Below are positions 26,713-38,116 of a DNA stretch of 64,000 bases, piece after piece. This DNA is from Bidens hawaiensis. Its lineage: Eukaryota; Streptophyta; Magnoliopsida; Asterales; Asteraceae. Every line of letters starts with the position of its first letter. Positions within the stretch are counted from its first letter, which is position 1. A program made the position numbers and the translations under genes. The notes below the pieces were generated by a model. That model did not search any database. It had not been told where the DNA came from and saw only the letters and a program-made list of their open reading frames with translations. The DNA lies in the NCBI GenBank assembly GCA_021521415.1, contig JAIQDT010003027.1, positions 124,001 through 188,000 of the forward strand, in the 5' to 3' direction.

Positions 26713-28385
26713 TGTAACATCTTGGGAATACCCTGCTCAATTTTGGCCCAAAAGTGAAAATTCTGAAACCTAAAGGATTGAAAATGAAAAATTGGATTTT
26801 TCAGACCCATCGCGCTATGCGATGGGTAGATAAATAGGATCATCGCGCTACGCGATGCAGATTCCCAGAAAGCCAAGAAAAAGGGGGCGCCGCGCTACGC
26901 GATGACCCGGAGTCAGATGGGCTTCGCGCTACGCGATACCCCATTAAGTAATCAGGGCCACATGGCCAACCACGTGTCAACACGTGGCATCATCTTGTCA
27001 ATTGCGGTGTCACGCTACACGATGGCTTAAGGAAAAGACCATCGCGCTACGCGACGGTACCCAAAACTCAACTATAAAAGGGGAGCTATGGGTTTGAACC
27101 CCATTCATCCCACATTCACCATCACAAACACACACATAGTGTTGGGAAGCGTGCTAGCTTTGCCGAGAAGTCTCGAGGTCCGTTTTCATGAAGTTTGTGC
27201 AAGTATTGAAGTGTTAACAAACCGTAGAGCAGTTGAGCGAGTTAGGAATGAAGTTCTGCCAACTAAGCAATTTTTCTACCTTAGCATAAGTATTTCAAGC
27301 ATCCACTAAGGTAGAATCTAAGTCTAAGTTATTGTCAATTATATTATTAAGCTTAGACTCAGTTAAGGCTATGGCCTTTAACCATGAAAGTATTTTCAAA
27401 AGCATTCACAAACAGATTTCAATCAAACATTATTTTTATAAATATAATGTTATACAAAACTATATTTTGACGGGCATGTAGTAACTGGAAGGGGGATGTC
27501 ATTAGTAGACTCTTCTTGCCTAAGGTAAGTAATTCATACACATCCCAATCAACCGCGGGACCCGTTTACTTACCTGGAGAAGTTTGCCAACGTGATAAAC
27601 CCTATTAGGCCAAAGCATGCTATACCAAATGCCACACTAATACAATCATGATTTCAAAACATTCACAAACCTAATCAAGGTTAAAACCTGACTTAAAGTC
27701 TGCAGTCTAATCAAGAAACACCATCAAGGTGATCATTCAATCCTATTTGTTTATAGGGTAACAATCAGTCGCAATCAAGAAAGGTTTTCAAACAATCACA
27801 TCATCGGTATAGGTGAATACGTTAAACCTTTATAAACAGTCAAACAGATTTATACTCTATAAGATAGACAGGTTGTTGTCTTATAGAGTCAGTCAAACAT
27901 TTACATGAGATTATGTGATCTCTAAAACTTTATAATACAGGGTAGAGAATAAAACAACTCAGACCTAATACACATGTGTGTGGATCCAAACATAACCGTT
28001 AAGCTTAAACAGTCAAAGGCTATGTGGCCGCGGGCTAATGGTTATATATAGTTTCTCCAGAATGGGCTACGTGGCTCGGAGACTTGTGTGTGTGTAGGGC
28101 AGTGTTACATATACCGGGTATAGCAATATATCTGCTGAGATTGTCAAGAAAACTATATTTGTATTATAATTGTTATTTAAATGCTTTTAGAGTCATAACT
28201 ATTCACCAGCACATAGCTGACGTATTTTAATCCCACTTGCAGGTAATTAAGTTTGATGGTATATAGCAAGGATTAGAGTCGTCTCGAAGATAGAAGTTCG
28301 CACCGCATGATGGCTCAATTTTGTTATAAAATCCTTGTAATATTGAAAACAATATTTTGTAAAACTTTAACTTGGGTATTTAATT
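26713..28385 (+). mobile_element. LTR-like block, probable solo or truncated gypsy LTR
   Basis: Starts TGTAACATCTTGGG directly in copia gag. It carries a TATA box at 27072-27082 with a hairpin-rich upstream region, and ends near 28385 where Athila-type gag begins. No primer site follows. I could not identify a target duplication, and the copia gag does not continue on the right, so the right boundary is either a truncation or a later junction. Confidence 0.5.
26808..27082 (+). promoter_or_regulatory. LTR promoter: six CGCG hairpins, paired G-boxes and a TATA box
   Basis: Six copies of the dyad CATCGCGCTACGCGATG or near variants lie at 26808, 26841, 26889, 26922, 27008 and 27040. Between copies four and five is CCACGTGTCAACACGTGG (26970-26987), two CACGTG G-boxes in inverted arrangement. 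CTATAAAAGGG follows at 27072-27082. G-box and TATA functions are established for plant promoters; a role for the hairpins is inference. Confidence 0.6.
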
Positions 28386-29573
28386 CCCACACTTGCACCT
28401 TCGTTTTGATATGGAGGTTTAGGTAGAGGAGGTTAATTTTGATTGAATGGTCGTTATCAAAGCTAGGTGGAGGTTGATTGGGGGCACCCTCCCTCCGGCT
28501 GAAGTTAGAATGGTTTCTCCAACCAAGGTTGTGAGTGCTGCCATACATGTTATTTTGTCGGCCTATGAAATCACATTCTTCAGTGGTCATACTTTGGTGC
28601 TATTTGACCTTGTGATCTTCCAACACTTGTCACACTTTACCTTTGCTTTAACCAGCTCAGACTGAAGATGTTCAAATTTCTTCAAGAGGGTCTCGAATTG
28701 TGAAGAGATAAAGGTACTATTGTCAACATGGTGTATGCCTTTGTGTAATGGGATTGATCATGGTGGGTTATAGGCAAACCTTTACTTGGCAACTTTCTCA
28801 AGGATCTTGAATGCCTCATTTGGAGATTTGTTTCTGATATCTCCACCATCGATTTGATCGATTTTTTGTTTGTTTTGGCTAGTTTGAGCGTCGAAGAACG
28901 TTTGGACTTGAAGAAAATTGTTCAATCTATGGGGTGGAAATCGTCAAAGAAGGCTCTTGTATCTCTCCCATGCTGCGTGTAGTGACTCATCTTCATTGGT
29001 CTGCAATCCAGTGATGCTGGCGTGATACTTGGCAGTTTTGTCTGGTGGAAAGTATTTTAGAAGGAATTGTTCTACCATCTAATTCCAAGTGGTGATGGTA
29101 CTGGATGGTAGGGATTCAAGCCATTCCAAGGCGTGGCCTCAAAACAAAAATGGGAATTGTTTAAGTCTAGCTTGATCTTCGAAGCAATTTTGGATTTTGA
29201 AAGTTCAACATATTCGAAGGAATTGGGAAATATGAGGCAAAGGATCTTCATCGAGATGTCCATGAAATTGGACAGATTTTACAATTATATGAATAGTGCT
29301 AGATTTGATTTCGAAGTTTGCAAGAATTTAGGGTGGTGCAACGCTATTGCCATAGCTGTAGAGTGTCGACTAGCCATATTAGCTCATGTTTAGCTCGTTG
29401 TCTAGTTCCGCCATCATACACTCCTCTTGGTTTTCATCGGTTTTCGTATATCCTTTCAGCTCATCCTTAACACCTATTGTTGCTTTACGTCCCCGAGTGT
29501 GTGTTCTTCGATGAAAGTGACGTTCAGGTACGGAAAGTGGTGAAACGAGATCGGGTGTAGATGAAACGGACAT
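28386..29573 (-). pseudogene. Athila-type gypsy gag, decayed
   Basis: Minus strand: a start region near 29573, then EWLESLPSSTITTWN and FLLKYFPPDKTAKYHASI, ESLHAAWERYKSLL and RLNNFLQVQTFFDAQ (about 29130-28880), which match the Athila gag core. It ends with GWRNHSNFS near 28520 and a Pro-rich tail. Stops occur after TTTW-N and after YKSLL. A primer site and LTR lie upstream in the right order. Confidence 0.8.
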
Positions 29574-29750
29574 ACACTTCCTAAGAAAGTAAAAGGTCTA
29601 ATGACCTAACCAAAATTAAGCCAAACTAGCAATTCATAAAATTAGAAAGATAAAAATAAAAATAAAAACAAAATCTTTTTGTTCTTTTTGATAAGTTTTA
29701 AATTGTATACAATATAAATATGTGGATTGTTTGTAAAAATTCACCGTGTG

Positions 29751-29770
29751 TCCCCAGTAACGACGCCAAA
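29751..29770 (-). other. Primer-binding site of the Athila-type element
   Basis: The minus strand reads TTTGGCGTCGTTACTGGGGA, two bases different from the Athila-type primer site at 49813. It sits 4 bases inside the LTR end at 29775. Confidence 0.75.
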
Positions 29771-29774
29771 AACT

Positions 29775-31000
29775 TGATGTATAGTGTGGTGGTATGAAAA
29801 AGTTAGTTTTTCAAAATGTTTTGCTTCACACAAAGTCGAGTTTTAAATTTATAAAAATGATTTTTATCTTAAATAGACCACAAACAAATAGCCAAGTATA
29901 CCTATCGTATATGTAGTATAGTATAGGTAAGAACCACGTATCGATCTACGGACACACTTGTTGGATTTTTATTACTAAATTATTGTATTTATTTTAATCG
30001 GAGATAAGCATCGTATTGGGTTTTGGTTTAACAAGTAAATTTCAAATGAATTTAAAAGCATAAATAAAAGAAAACATTTTTGGGTTTTTATAATTTTATA
30101 GAGATGATCAAGGATAAAAGTGTACCATCTTGGTTAAAATTTTTCTTAACTTGGTTTAACAATTAATCGGTAAACATATGATATAAACTTGTTTTGGTAA
30201 TTAAATGTGGGAGTAACACCTTATTTCTAAGTAATGTTATTCCATAATAATCAAAGAAAGATATACATGCATAACTTCATGATATCCACAAAAACATCAT
30301 TTTATGTAAAAAAAAAAGTTGGTTTATATTAAGTATGCATAATGTAACCTACTTTAAAGATACGACAATCCCTTAAATTACTAAGTGAATTTTAGTTAAG
30401 TTATTAAGGATTAACCTCGAATGACCAGGTACTAATCCACACAACTCTTGGATAATTATAGAACTTTGTAGTAGCCACCCAAGAGTCGTTTAAAATAGAT
30501 GATGTTGCGCACTCACTTGACAAGTAATCAACCAACTTTAGTGGATTAACATCAACAATGCATTTACACATCATAGTCAACGTTTCCATTTTAAAGATGA
30601 TTAATTACTACTAATATTCCATGTGGTCCATGTTTATTATAGGATTTATGTTTTATCAACCAACCCCTCACAAGAATGGCAGTTCCCCTGCTTATCATCA
30701 AGCTCGGTACTTGGTGTCTCTTTTAAGGTTTATATTTTATTAACCAAGTCCTCAGAAGAGTGGCAATTCCCTGGCTTATCGTCAAGCTCGACACTTGGTG
30801 TCTCTTTTAAGAGTGATCTAACATTTCTCATCAAGTGATAATTGCAACATAATCTTTACTTTTTATAAATCTATCACATGTTTAACTAATATCATTAAAC
30901 TTTAGTTAAGAGTTATTTATAAACCAAGATTGTATCGTGAAAGTTTAGACAATACTAAGCATAATGTTATACATCAAAGTAATATATACAAAGATGATGA
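29775..31000 (-). mobile_element. 5' LTR of the Athila-type element (right boundary uncertain)
   Basis: On the plus strand it begins TGATGTATAGTG next to the primer site. It is AT-rich and non-coding, and holds a tandem duplication of about 90 bp at 30640-30830 (CAAGCTCG-CACTTGGTGTCTCTTTTAAG repeated). Its far end is not defined; protease-like coding of another element begins near 31090. Confidence 0.5.
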
Positions 31001-31089
31001 AATTAGAATAATCTAACAAATTTGGTTGATTAATCTTTATTCTAGTATTATTGCTCATATTATGCCTATTTGGAGATATTTTTGTGCTA

Positions 31090-32990
31090 AAAAGATGTGT
31101 AAATTTATATACATCATACAACAAAGTCAACTGGCTAGTAGAATTCCTCCACATGAACTATTACATGAGGAAGTGTATGAGTTTGGTCCACTAACACCAT
31201 TGTGGTGTTTTCTTTTTCTAGCGGGCCAAATTCATACTCATCATACAAACTACCGGGCATACTACTAACACATGTTCCAAAATCTAGAAGTGCCCGATTA
31301 GATTTTAAATTCTCAATTAAATTAATAAGAGCAGAACTCCCAGGTTTTAGAGTTTACTTGGGGTGGTATTATTTTCAACCCCTCTATTTCTTGTTCTGGT
31401 CACCATTTAAACATTTATCCCAAGAATAATTTTCACAAAAAGATGTTTCATTTGCTTTTAATTCTGATTGATTTTGGAACATTGTTTCATTTTGACCAAA
31501 ATAGTCAATCTGATCACTAACATCTTCCACCACCCCTCAACAAATCATGATGGTGAATTAACTTCAACACTAGAAATTTCAAAATTAGGCAAAAGATTTA
31601 CCGCATTGATGTGCATTGTTTTCCTTCTTAGAGCTTGATAAAAATGTTGTTGGTTGGTTGTTGTGTCACTTTGAAGTTGCCTTGCATTTATCTATAGTTT
31701 TTCCACATCGGAGGCTATATGACCCAACTGTTTATCCATGGCAGCTGAAGATTTATATCTCAACTACAATTATTTATGAGTATATTTCTGCGCATCTTCG
31801 ACAATCTTCACTAATGCATCCAACTTAGAGTGCACAGCCTCATCTGTACTACCTGAGGACTCCTTATGTTGTTCCTGATTCTGCCCACTTGACGAACTGT
31901 TGCTCCGGTAACTGCCTTGCTTATACCCCCGACCGTTATTCAGGTAATACAAACTCTATTGATAACCGCCTTGGCAATAATTACCTTGCTGCCAGCTTTA
32001 ACTGGAACCCTAAAAATTCGGGTTTGACTGAGTTGCAACATTTCTGCTTCTAAAATTCGGGTGGTTCCTCAAGCCAGGCGATATGTGTTTGAGTTAAATC
32101 CCTGACCCTAGAATCCCCATACGCATAATTTACCTCTTCGAGCTAATCTTCATCTTAATACACGGGACAATTCTCTTCTGTGCGTCCTAGTTCCCCATAA
32201 TCTTCACAAACTAGGAACTTTACCCCGACTTTATCGACTTCTATCTTACCCTTATCTTTCTTTAATATTGCTGTTCTCGCTCTAAAGCTCTATACGATCG
32301 GCTTCACTCGCTGTTGATTTTACTGATCTGGTTGTTTAGTGTTTCTTCTTCTTTCAGCAGAGGCCTCAGCCTTAGAATCTTGACACATTAATTCTAAGAA
32401 ATCCCAATCATCTTCCTCAGATTGGTTTAACAGCTTACTACTGCTCGAAGCCTTTGGGTATTTTCTATTGTCATAAGTCAGCCCATCTACAAAAAAAATT
32501 AACCAACTCCCATAATTCAATCTGATGATGCGGGTATTTTATGAAAAGCTTCTTGAATCGGGTGAAAGCTTCATGAAACGATTCACCCGTTAGTTGTTGA
32601 AAGTGACATATTTCAATTATATCTTCATCTGTTTTAGCTTGTGAGTAAGACTCATCCAAGAAAACTTGTTGCGTCTCTGCCCAATTCCGACTTTTGTACA
32701 TGGGTAACGAATCAAACCAATGTTTGGCTTAATCTTTTAGTGAGAATTGAAATAACCGCAACGAACTTCATCTTGATCAAATGTTCCATCACCAATTGAC
32801 CCACAAATGTCCCAAAATCTGACAGTTGAGAATACGGATCTTCTGAAGCCATACCGTGAAATGTGGGCAAACAATTAATATAAGACGGATGAGAGCTGAA
32901 TATTCGTTGTCCCGGTATACGCACTAGCGGGACTATCAGTGAGGCACCGTCAGAAATAGCCGGTCTGAACCCATTGTTTACACCCTAAAC
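31090..32990 (-). pseudogene. Tat/Athila-type gypsy gag and protease, decayed
   Basis: From the right: CLPTFHGMASEDPYSQLSDF (about 32860), NWAETQQVFLDESY, TGESFHEAFTRFKKLFIKYP (about 32600), a Ser/Gln-rich stretch with YKQGSYRSNSSSSGQNQ (about 31900), then LLDFGTCVSSMPGSLYDEYEF (about 31280, DFG in place of the usual DLGAS) and LPHVIVHVEEFY near 31140. These are gag core and aspartic protease in the expected order. Many stops and frame changes separate them. No reverse transcriptase follows. Confidence 0.7.
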
Positions 32991-32999
32991 GGGGGCTAT

Positions 33000-34799
33000 A
33001 GTGTTTCATCTTCAAACCGCTCTGTTATTTGTGCCACCACAAGATAGAACTCTCTAGTGTAACACATGTGGAGACAAAAACTTGGGTGAGCTCAAGATTC
33101 GAACTGGTAAACTCGCAAAACCGAGCGCAAATCATTCATTAGTGTAATCCACCAAAAGTGACACAAGTGAGGATCTGACTTGAGTATTCACTGGAGAACC
33201 CGAGTCTCCAATCACTAGGGCACAAGTGGAGATAAAAGTAATTTATATTATTGTTCTTATATATGTATAAGAACCATTTGAGATATAAGAACTTTGAGAA
33301 TTAAATCTTAGTCACACATTCAACTAATTCATTGGCTTTTAATTGTTGAGATTAAAGAAGAATATAAAATTAAGATATGAAAGAGAAATAAATAATATTA
33401 AGTGGTTAAAGGGCATTTAGGTAAAATTACAATCTTCATTTTTTCAAATTCCACAAGACATAATTTCTCTCAATCATGTTTTTTTTAATAATTAATATTA
33501 TTAAATATGAACTTTTTACAAAACGATAATATATATATATAATACATAACTATGATACCTCAACTTTACTCAAACTTTGTTAATTTAAGAAATAGTTACA
33601 ACTTTGACCCTCATGTTTACCCACTTTTAACTCAACTTTATCCTTTTTTATTTTAATCTTATATGTTTTACAAAAATATAATTAAAAAAAATGCGAGCAT
33701 ACCCATTTATACGAGCTTATTTTTGTCGACGTTAAGATATAAATTTTTTTCAAATCAGATGGACGGTTTGAAATGTACAAGTTATTACTGCATGAATGTA
33801 CAAGGTTTTTAAATGATAAATGTTTACAATTTGTTGTCCCATTAGTTACATATCTAACCCCTTATCTATTTGATAAAAAAAACATAAATAAACTTGTTAT
33901 AATTAAAAATGTTTCCAGATATAATTACATACTTATCAATATATTATACTATTTAATGTAAAACTTTGAGCCCTTATTTATATTCAAATATTACTCAACT
34001 TTATTCTTTTCTTTTTTCATTTTATATCTTTTACAAAAATATGATAAATAGTCTTCAAATGATATAAATATCAAAATAATCAAAACGAAGCTTTAATTTG
34101 GAGCTGCACTAAGTCGGCTTGGCGTAAAGTTCGAGACGAGCTAGCCTTGGCTTGCTAATAACCTAAAAAATGTTATCCCCCGCTACATCGTGCTGGCACT
34201 CGACTAGTATATATACATATATTTGATCATGCGGTAATTACGTTTTATATATTTAGTTGCTTACATTTTGGAAATAACTTATTTGTTCTTACTATTTAGG
34301 CATGCGTTTTTATAGATTTGATGGAATATTATTTCCAATTAAAAAAATAACATTTTTCTATTTAAATAAAATGTCACGTTTTCTTCGTTAAGTCACTCAG
34401 ACGACAAAGGACAAACCAAGACCTCTTACTTCAGTCAAATATTTAGTTAAATGTGTGGTCAAACACTATACAAATTACCCAAATTACATAAATTTCAAAA
34501 TTTACATAAAAAACTGTCCCAACTACATAAATTACTCAAATTACATCTACACAAATTATTCAAATTACACAAATTATTCAAATTACACAAATAAAAATAT
34601 CAAAATTGCATCCACTCAAATTACTTTAATTACTCAACCTAAAATACAAAAAATTAGATAAATTACCAAACAAGATTCGATTATTATGCTCTAACCAAAC
34701 TACAAATTTAAACATTAGTATGCTTTACTATAAATAACTTTTATTGAATGAAATTTTTATAATTCTTTTAAAACCAATTACTTTTTTCAAACAGAAATG

Positions 34800-34803
<4 letters not shown>
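33000..34803. other. AT-rich DNA without a recognised gene
   Basis: The first 250 bases may be leader of the Tat/Athila element. The rest is very AT-rich. At 34460-34640 there is a tract of degenerate CAAATTACACAAATTATT-type short repeats. No coding frame is supported. Confidence 0.4.
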
Positions 34804-34881
<78 letters not shown>

Positions 34882-34996
34882 GGGTAAGGTTAAAATGAAA
34901 ACCCACTTGAGTTGTGAAAACCCGCGAAAACCCTATATATATATATAGGGTTTTCGCGGGTTTTCACAACTCAAGTGGGTTTTCATTTTAACCTTA

Positions 34997-35042
<46 letters not shown>
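34804..35042. repeat. (AT)n microsatellite interrupted by a palindrome
   Basis: (AT)n runs at 34804-34878 and 34999-35042 flank the 116-bp palindrome, which itself has an AT core. Confidence 0.9.
34883..34998. repeat. Perfect 116-bp palindrome, MITE-like
   Basis: Two 58-bp arms are exact reverse complements with no spacer. The arm begins GGTAAGGTTAAAATGAAAAC and ends GCGAAAACCCTATATAT at the centre (34940/34941). The location within an (AT)n tract suggests a microsatellite-targeting MITE; the family is not known to me. Confidence 0.9.
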
Positions 35043-35399
35043 CGCACAATTTCATTTGGTAAATTTTTTCTTTCATAAAAATACATATATGGGCCATAAT
35101 TACAAATATGAGTCATAATAATTGTTTTTAATTTATTATATTTCCCATATAATTCATATGGATCAATAAAACATTTTGTATATTAAATTTTATAATCATG
35201 CTTCTGTAATCTCATATACATATTTAGCAAAATCTCATCTTTCTTTACGAGTTGGAGGCAAAAGTTATGCAATTAAATTTGTGAGTGTTTTTTTTCATCA
35301 AATTTATACAATTAAATATGTTTACATTTTCTAAATTATAAACCCAATTTCAATTTTTTATAGTAAAAGAATGGGAGAGACTAGTGAGAGAGAAGTGAG

Positions 35400-36025
35400 G
35401 GAATTATGATAATCTGAGCTGCAACCGATTGCATGGTTTATTCATAAACGAAGATTGGGTCGTGGATATAGATCTAGTGGGGTTGGGAGATTTAGGCCTA
35501 TTAGCCCAATTGGCTATATGAATAAAGCCATTTCTAAACTTTTGGTGGCCCGGTTAAAGATGGTGATTAATAAACTTATTTCGGAAGAACAATTCGCGTT
35601 TCTAGCAAATAGAACCATTCTTGATGGCCCGTTGATAATTAACGAGCTAATAGCATCGCTAAACAAGTCTAATAAGAAAGGGTTGATTTTCAAGGTAGAT
35701 ATCGACAAGGCTTACTACCCGGTAAGTTCGGAATATGTGAACTCAATTATGGGTCAAATTGGTTTTCAGGGATTGTTGAGGAGATGGGTTATGGCGATTG
35801 TATGTTCCGCTAGAGCATCGGTGCTAGTTAATGGTTTGTCAACCCGAGAATTTTCATGCTCTAAGGGGATACGACAAGGGGGCCCGCTCTCCCCTTTCTT
35901 ATTTCTCATTGCAATGGAAGGCTTATCGGCAATGATGAAAAAAGCGAGGTCGATTGGGTTATTTCGGGGGATATAATAGGCTGGCTATTTCTCACTTTAT
36001 GTATGCGGACAACGTGATCTTTATA
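35400..36025 (+). pseudogene. LINE-1 type reverse transcriptase fragment
   Basis: Non-LTR retrotransposon reverse transcriptase. Seen are a GLGDF stretch, then after a frameshift near 35492 RPISPIGYMNKAISKLLVAR, SEEQFAFLANRTILDGPL, KGLIFKVDIDKAY, RASVLVNGLSTREFSCSKGI and RQGGPLSPFLF. After another stop the catalytic block reads FMYADNVIF at 35996-36022, with the second Asp of YADD changed to Asn. It is cut at 36026 by a gypsy LTR and has no continuation in the window. Confidence 0.88.
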
Positions 36026-38072
36026 TGTAAGGCTTCGTTCCCGGTAACCCTACTTTGGTGTTGGATTTACTTATAAACACAGTTCTGAAATCAGAGTTAA
36101 TTAAAACTTTCGCGGAATAATTAAAACTTCATGCATTACATCACAAAACATCGAATCTTGTCTTAACAAAAGTTAAATTAAAACATAACATAATGATCCA
36201 TAACATTTCTTCTAAGATGCCAGTCTTCCAGTGCCCACCACGTGCCTTCCTCAAGCCAGCTCCTTCAGTCTATTTACCTGCGTGCATACTAAAAGTCAGC
36301 TACGTTGAGTGAGTTCTAGATAATTAATTAACATACATTAAATTCGTATCCTTACTCATACGTGTCTGAAGATACGTATTCATACCTTACTTATTATTAC
36401 TTCTTTCATACATACTTTATATACATCCATACGTACTTACATACTTTCTTTCATAAAACCCTATGGTATACCATAAGCTATTCTATCTTAAACATCATAG
36501 ATATTGTAAGGGTACGGTCCCTAACATCACAGATATTATGAGGGTCTGGTCCCTAACATCACAGATATTATAAGGGCCTGGTCCTTAACATCACAGATAT
36601 TATAAAGGTCTGGTCCCTTCTGTCTCGAATATCCATACCACCATACCTGTCTCGTCAGTCATCCATACATTTCATTATACGTGCATACTTTACATATCTT
36701 CTAGTTATAAAATATATATACATACTCATTCATATACACATTCTATAATAAAAACATTCAATACACAATCATACACATATCATACGTACGTGTATTATCT
36801 ATCACATAGGAGTATGCACACAGCCCCGAAAATATAACAGATAAAGGGGCTAGAACTCACCTGGAGTCGGTTTCTCTCCGAGTTAATGGTAATACCCTTC
36901 CTTAGCTGTGTACGGCTAACTGTGTAACACATCACGGGTGTCAATTATCTATTACTAATACTTCATGAATCTATGGAAATGAAACCCTCAACTAACGGGG
37001 GTCCGGGGCAGCCCCTAGCAGGGTCCAAGGGGCAGAGCCCCTGTAAGCAAGTTAAACACTTACTGACATAATTTACTACTTCATTATTCATTCCCGACCA
37101 CCAGTTTTCTTTCTTCAAATCTTGATACATCTTCAAGTCTTGATACGTCTTGATACATGTTGCCAGGTCAGCTTGGAAAAATTTTATTTTCATTAATAGT
37201 CCTTTATCAAATATGCATCAGAAAATCGAATCGCATGGAAGTTCGCACAGAAATTCGCATGGAAATTTTGTACGGAAAATCGCTTCGCATGGGAGTTTCG
37301 CTTCACATGGAAGTTCGCTTTGCATGGAAGTTTCGCTTCGCATGGAAGTTCGCTTTGCATGGAAGTTTGCTTCGCACGGAAGTTTCGCTTCGCATGGGAG
37401 TTTCGCTTCGCATGGAAGTTCACTTCGCATGGCTTGTGCGATGCGAATTCTTTTCCCTTCTTCGTTTTTTTTTACCATTTTATAGCCATTTTCCCCTGTG
37501 ACTCTACCTTAGGGCCCGATTCTACCTTTTTTTATGGGTTTTGGGTTGTACCAACTTTGTATACCTGTGTTTTTCATAGTCCAAACATCACCTTTTTGTC
37601 CCATATCACACCCGTTGGGCTACGGGCTACCAAGTTTACATTTTCTAACTTCCTACAGCCCGATCTACTAGTAAATCAGATTGCATGTCGAAGACAACCT
37701 TAAACTTAACCTTGTTGGCCAAGACTCACCTTTTGGTCTCGGTTGGGTTTGGATCTGGACAACCCGAGGGTCTAATGGTGTTTCTTGTTGTTTGATGATG
37801 TTGAACACGAGATTCACCCTTCCTTTTTGCTCGGTTTAGGATCCGGGTGCTTGAGAGAAAGTGTGTGTGTGTTCTTGAGTGTGTTTGTTGTGAAAGAAAA
37901 GAAATGGAGTGGAGGATGGGGTATATATAGGAGGTCCATGGGCCCTAGGGCCCATATCCTCTCCCAAGCCCAAACCCAACATACTCTAATCACTATCACA
38001 CAATCAAATTAACGACACACATGATATAATAACTTTTCTTTTATTTATTAATCTCAAAATACAGATGTTACA
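36026..38072 (-). mobile_element. 3' LTR of a Tekay-like gypsy element
   Basis: On the plus strand it runs TGTAAGGC to GATGTTACA, 2047 bp. It aligns from end to end with 52529-54587: a start TTAGTGTTGGATTTACTTAT region, short tandem repeats near 36492-36620, TGCACACAGCCC, GGGGTCCGGGG blocks, the TTCGCATGG minisatellite and a common end. It differs by an extra piece of about 115 bp at 37044-37158. TTATA precedes it. Internal coding follows on the right. Confidence 0.85.
37236..37440. repeat. Minisatellite of TTCGCTTCGCATGGAAG units in the LTR
   Basis: About ten units of 17-19 bp. It produces long spurious frames on both strands. The related LTRs have similar but diverged arrays at 53766-53935 and 55636-55885. 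Confidence 0.8.
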
Positions 38073-38116
38073 ACTCTACCCTACTTAAAAGAGGTTTCGT
38101 CCCCGAAACTTAATTA

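Noticed and set aside
26808..27056. CRISPR array
   Set aside because: Regular dyads with short spacers look superficially similar, but the repeats are 17 bp, degenerate and unevenly spaced, in a plant LTR promoter with no cas genes.
27088..27309. 73-codon frame just downstream of the LTR TATA box
   Set aside because: It lies in the presumed untranslated LTR transcript, has no recognisable domain and no conserved context.
37150..37501. Overlapping frames on both strands rich in Met-Arg-Ser-Glu or His-Gly-Ser-Phe repeats
   Set aside because: Produced by the 17-19-bp TTCGCATGG minisatellite in the LTR; all frames stay open by repeat periodicity. The same applies at 53746-54004 and 55628-55969.
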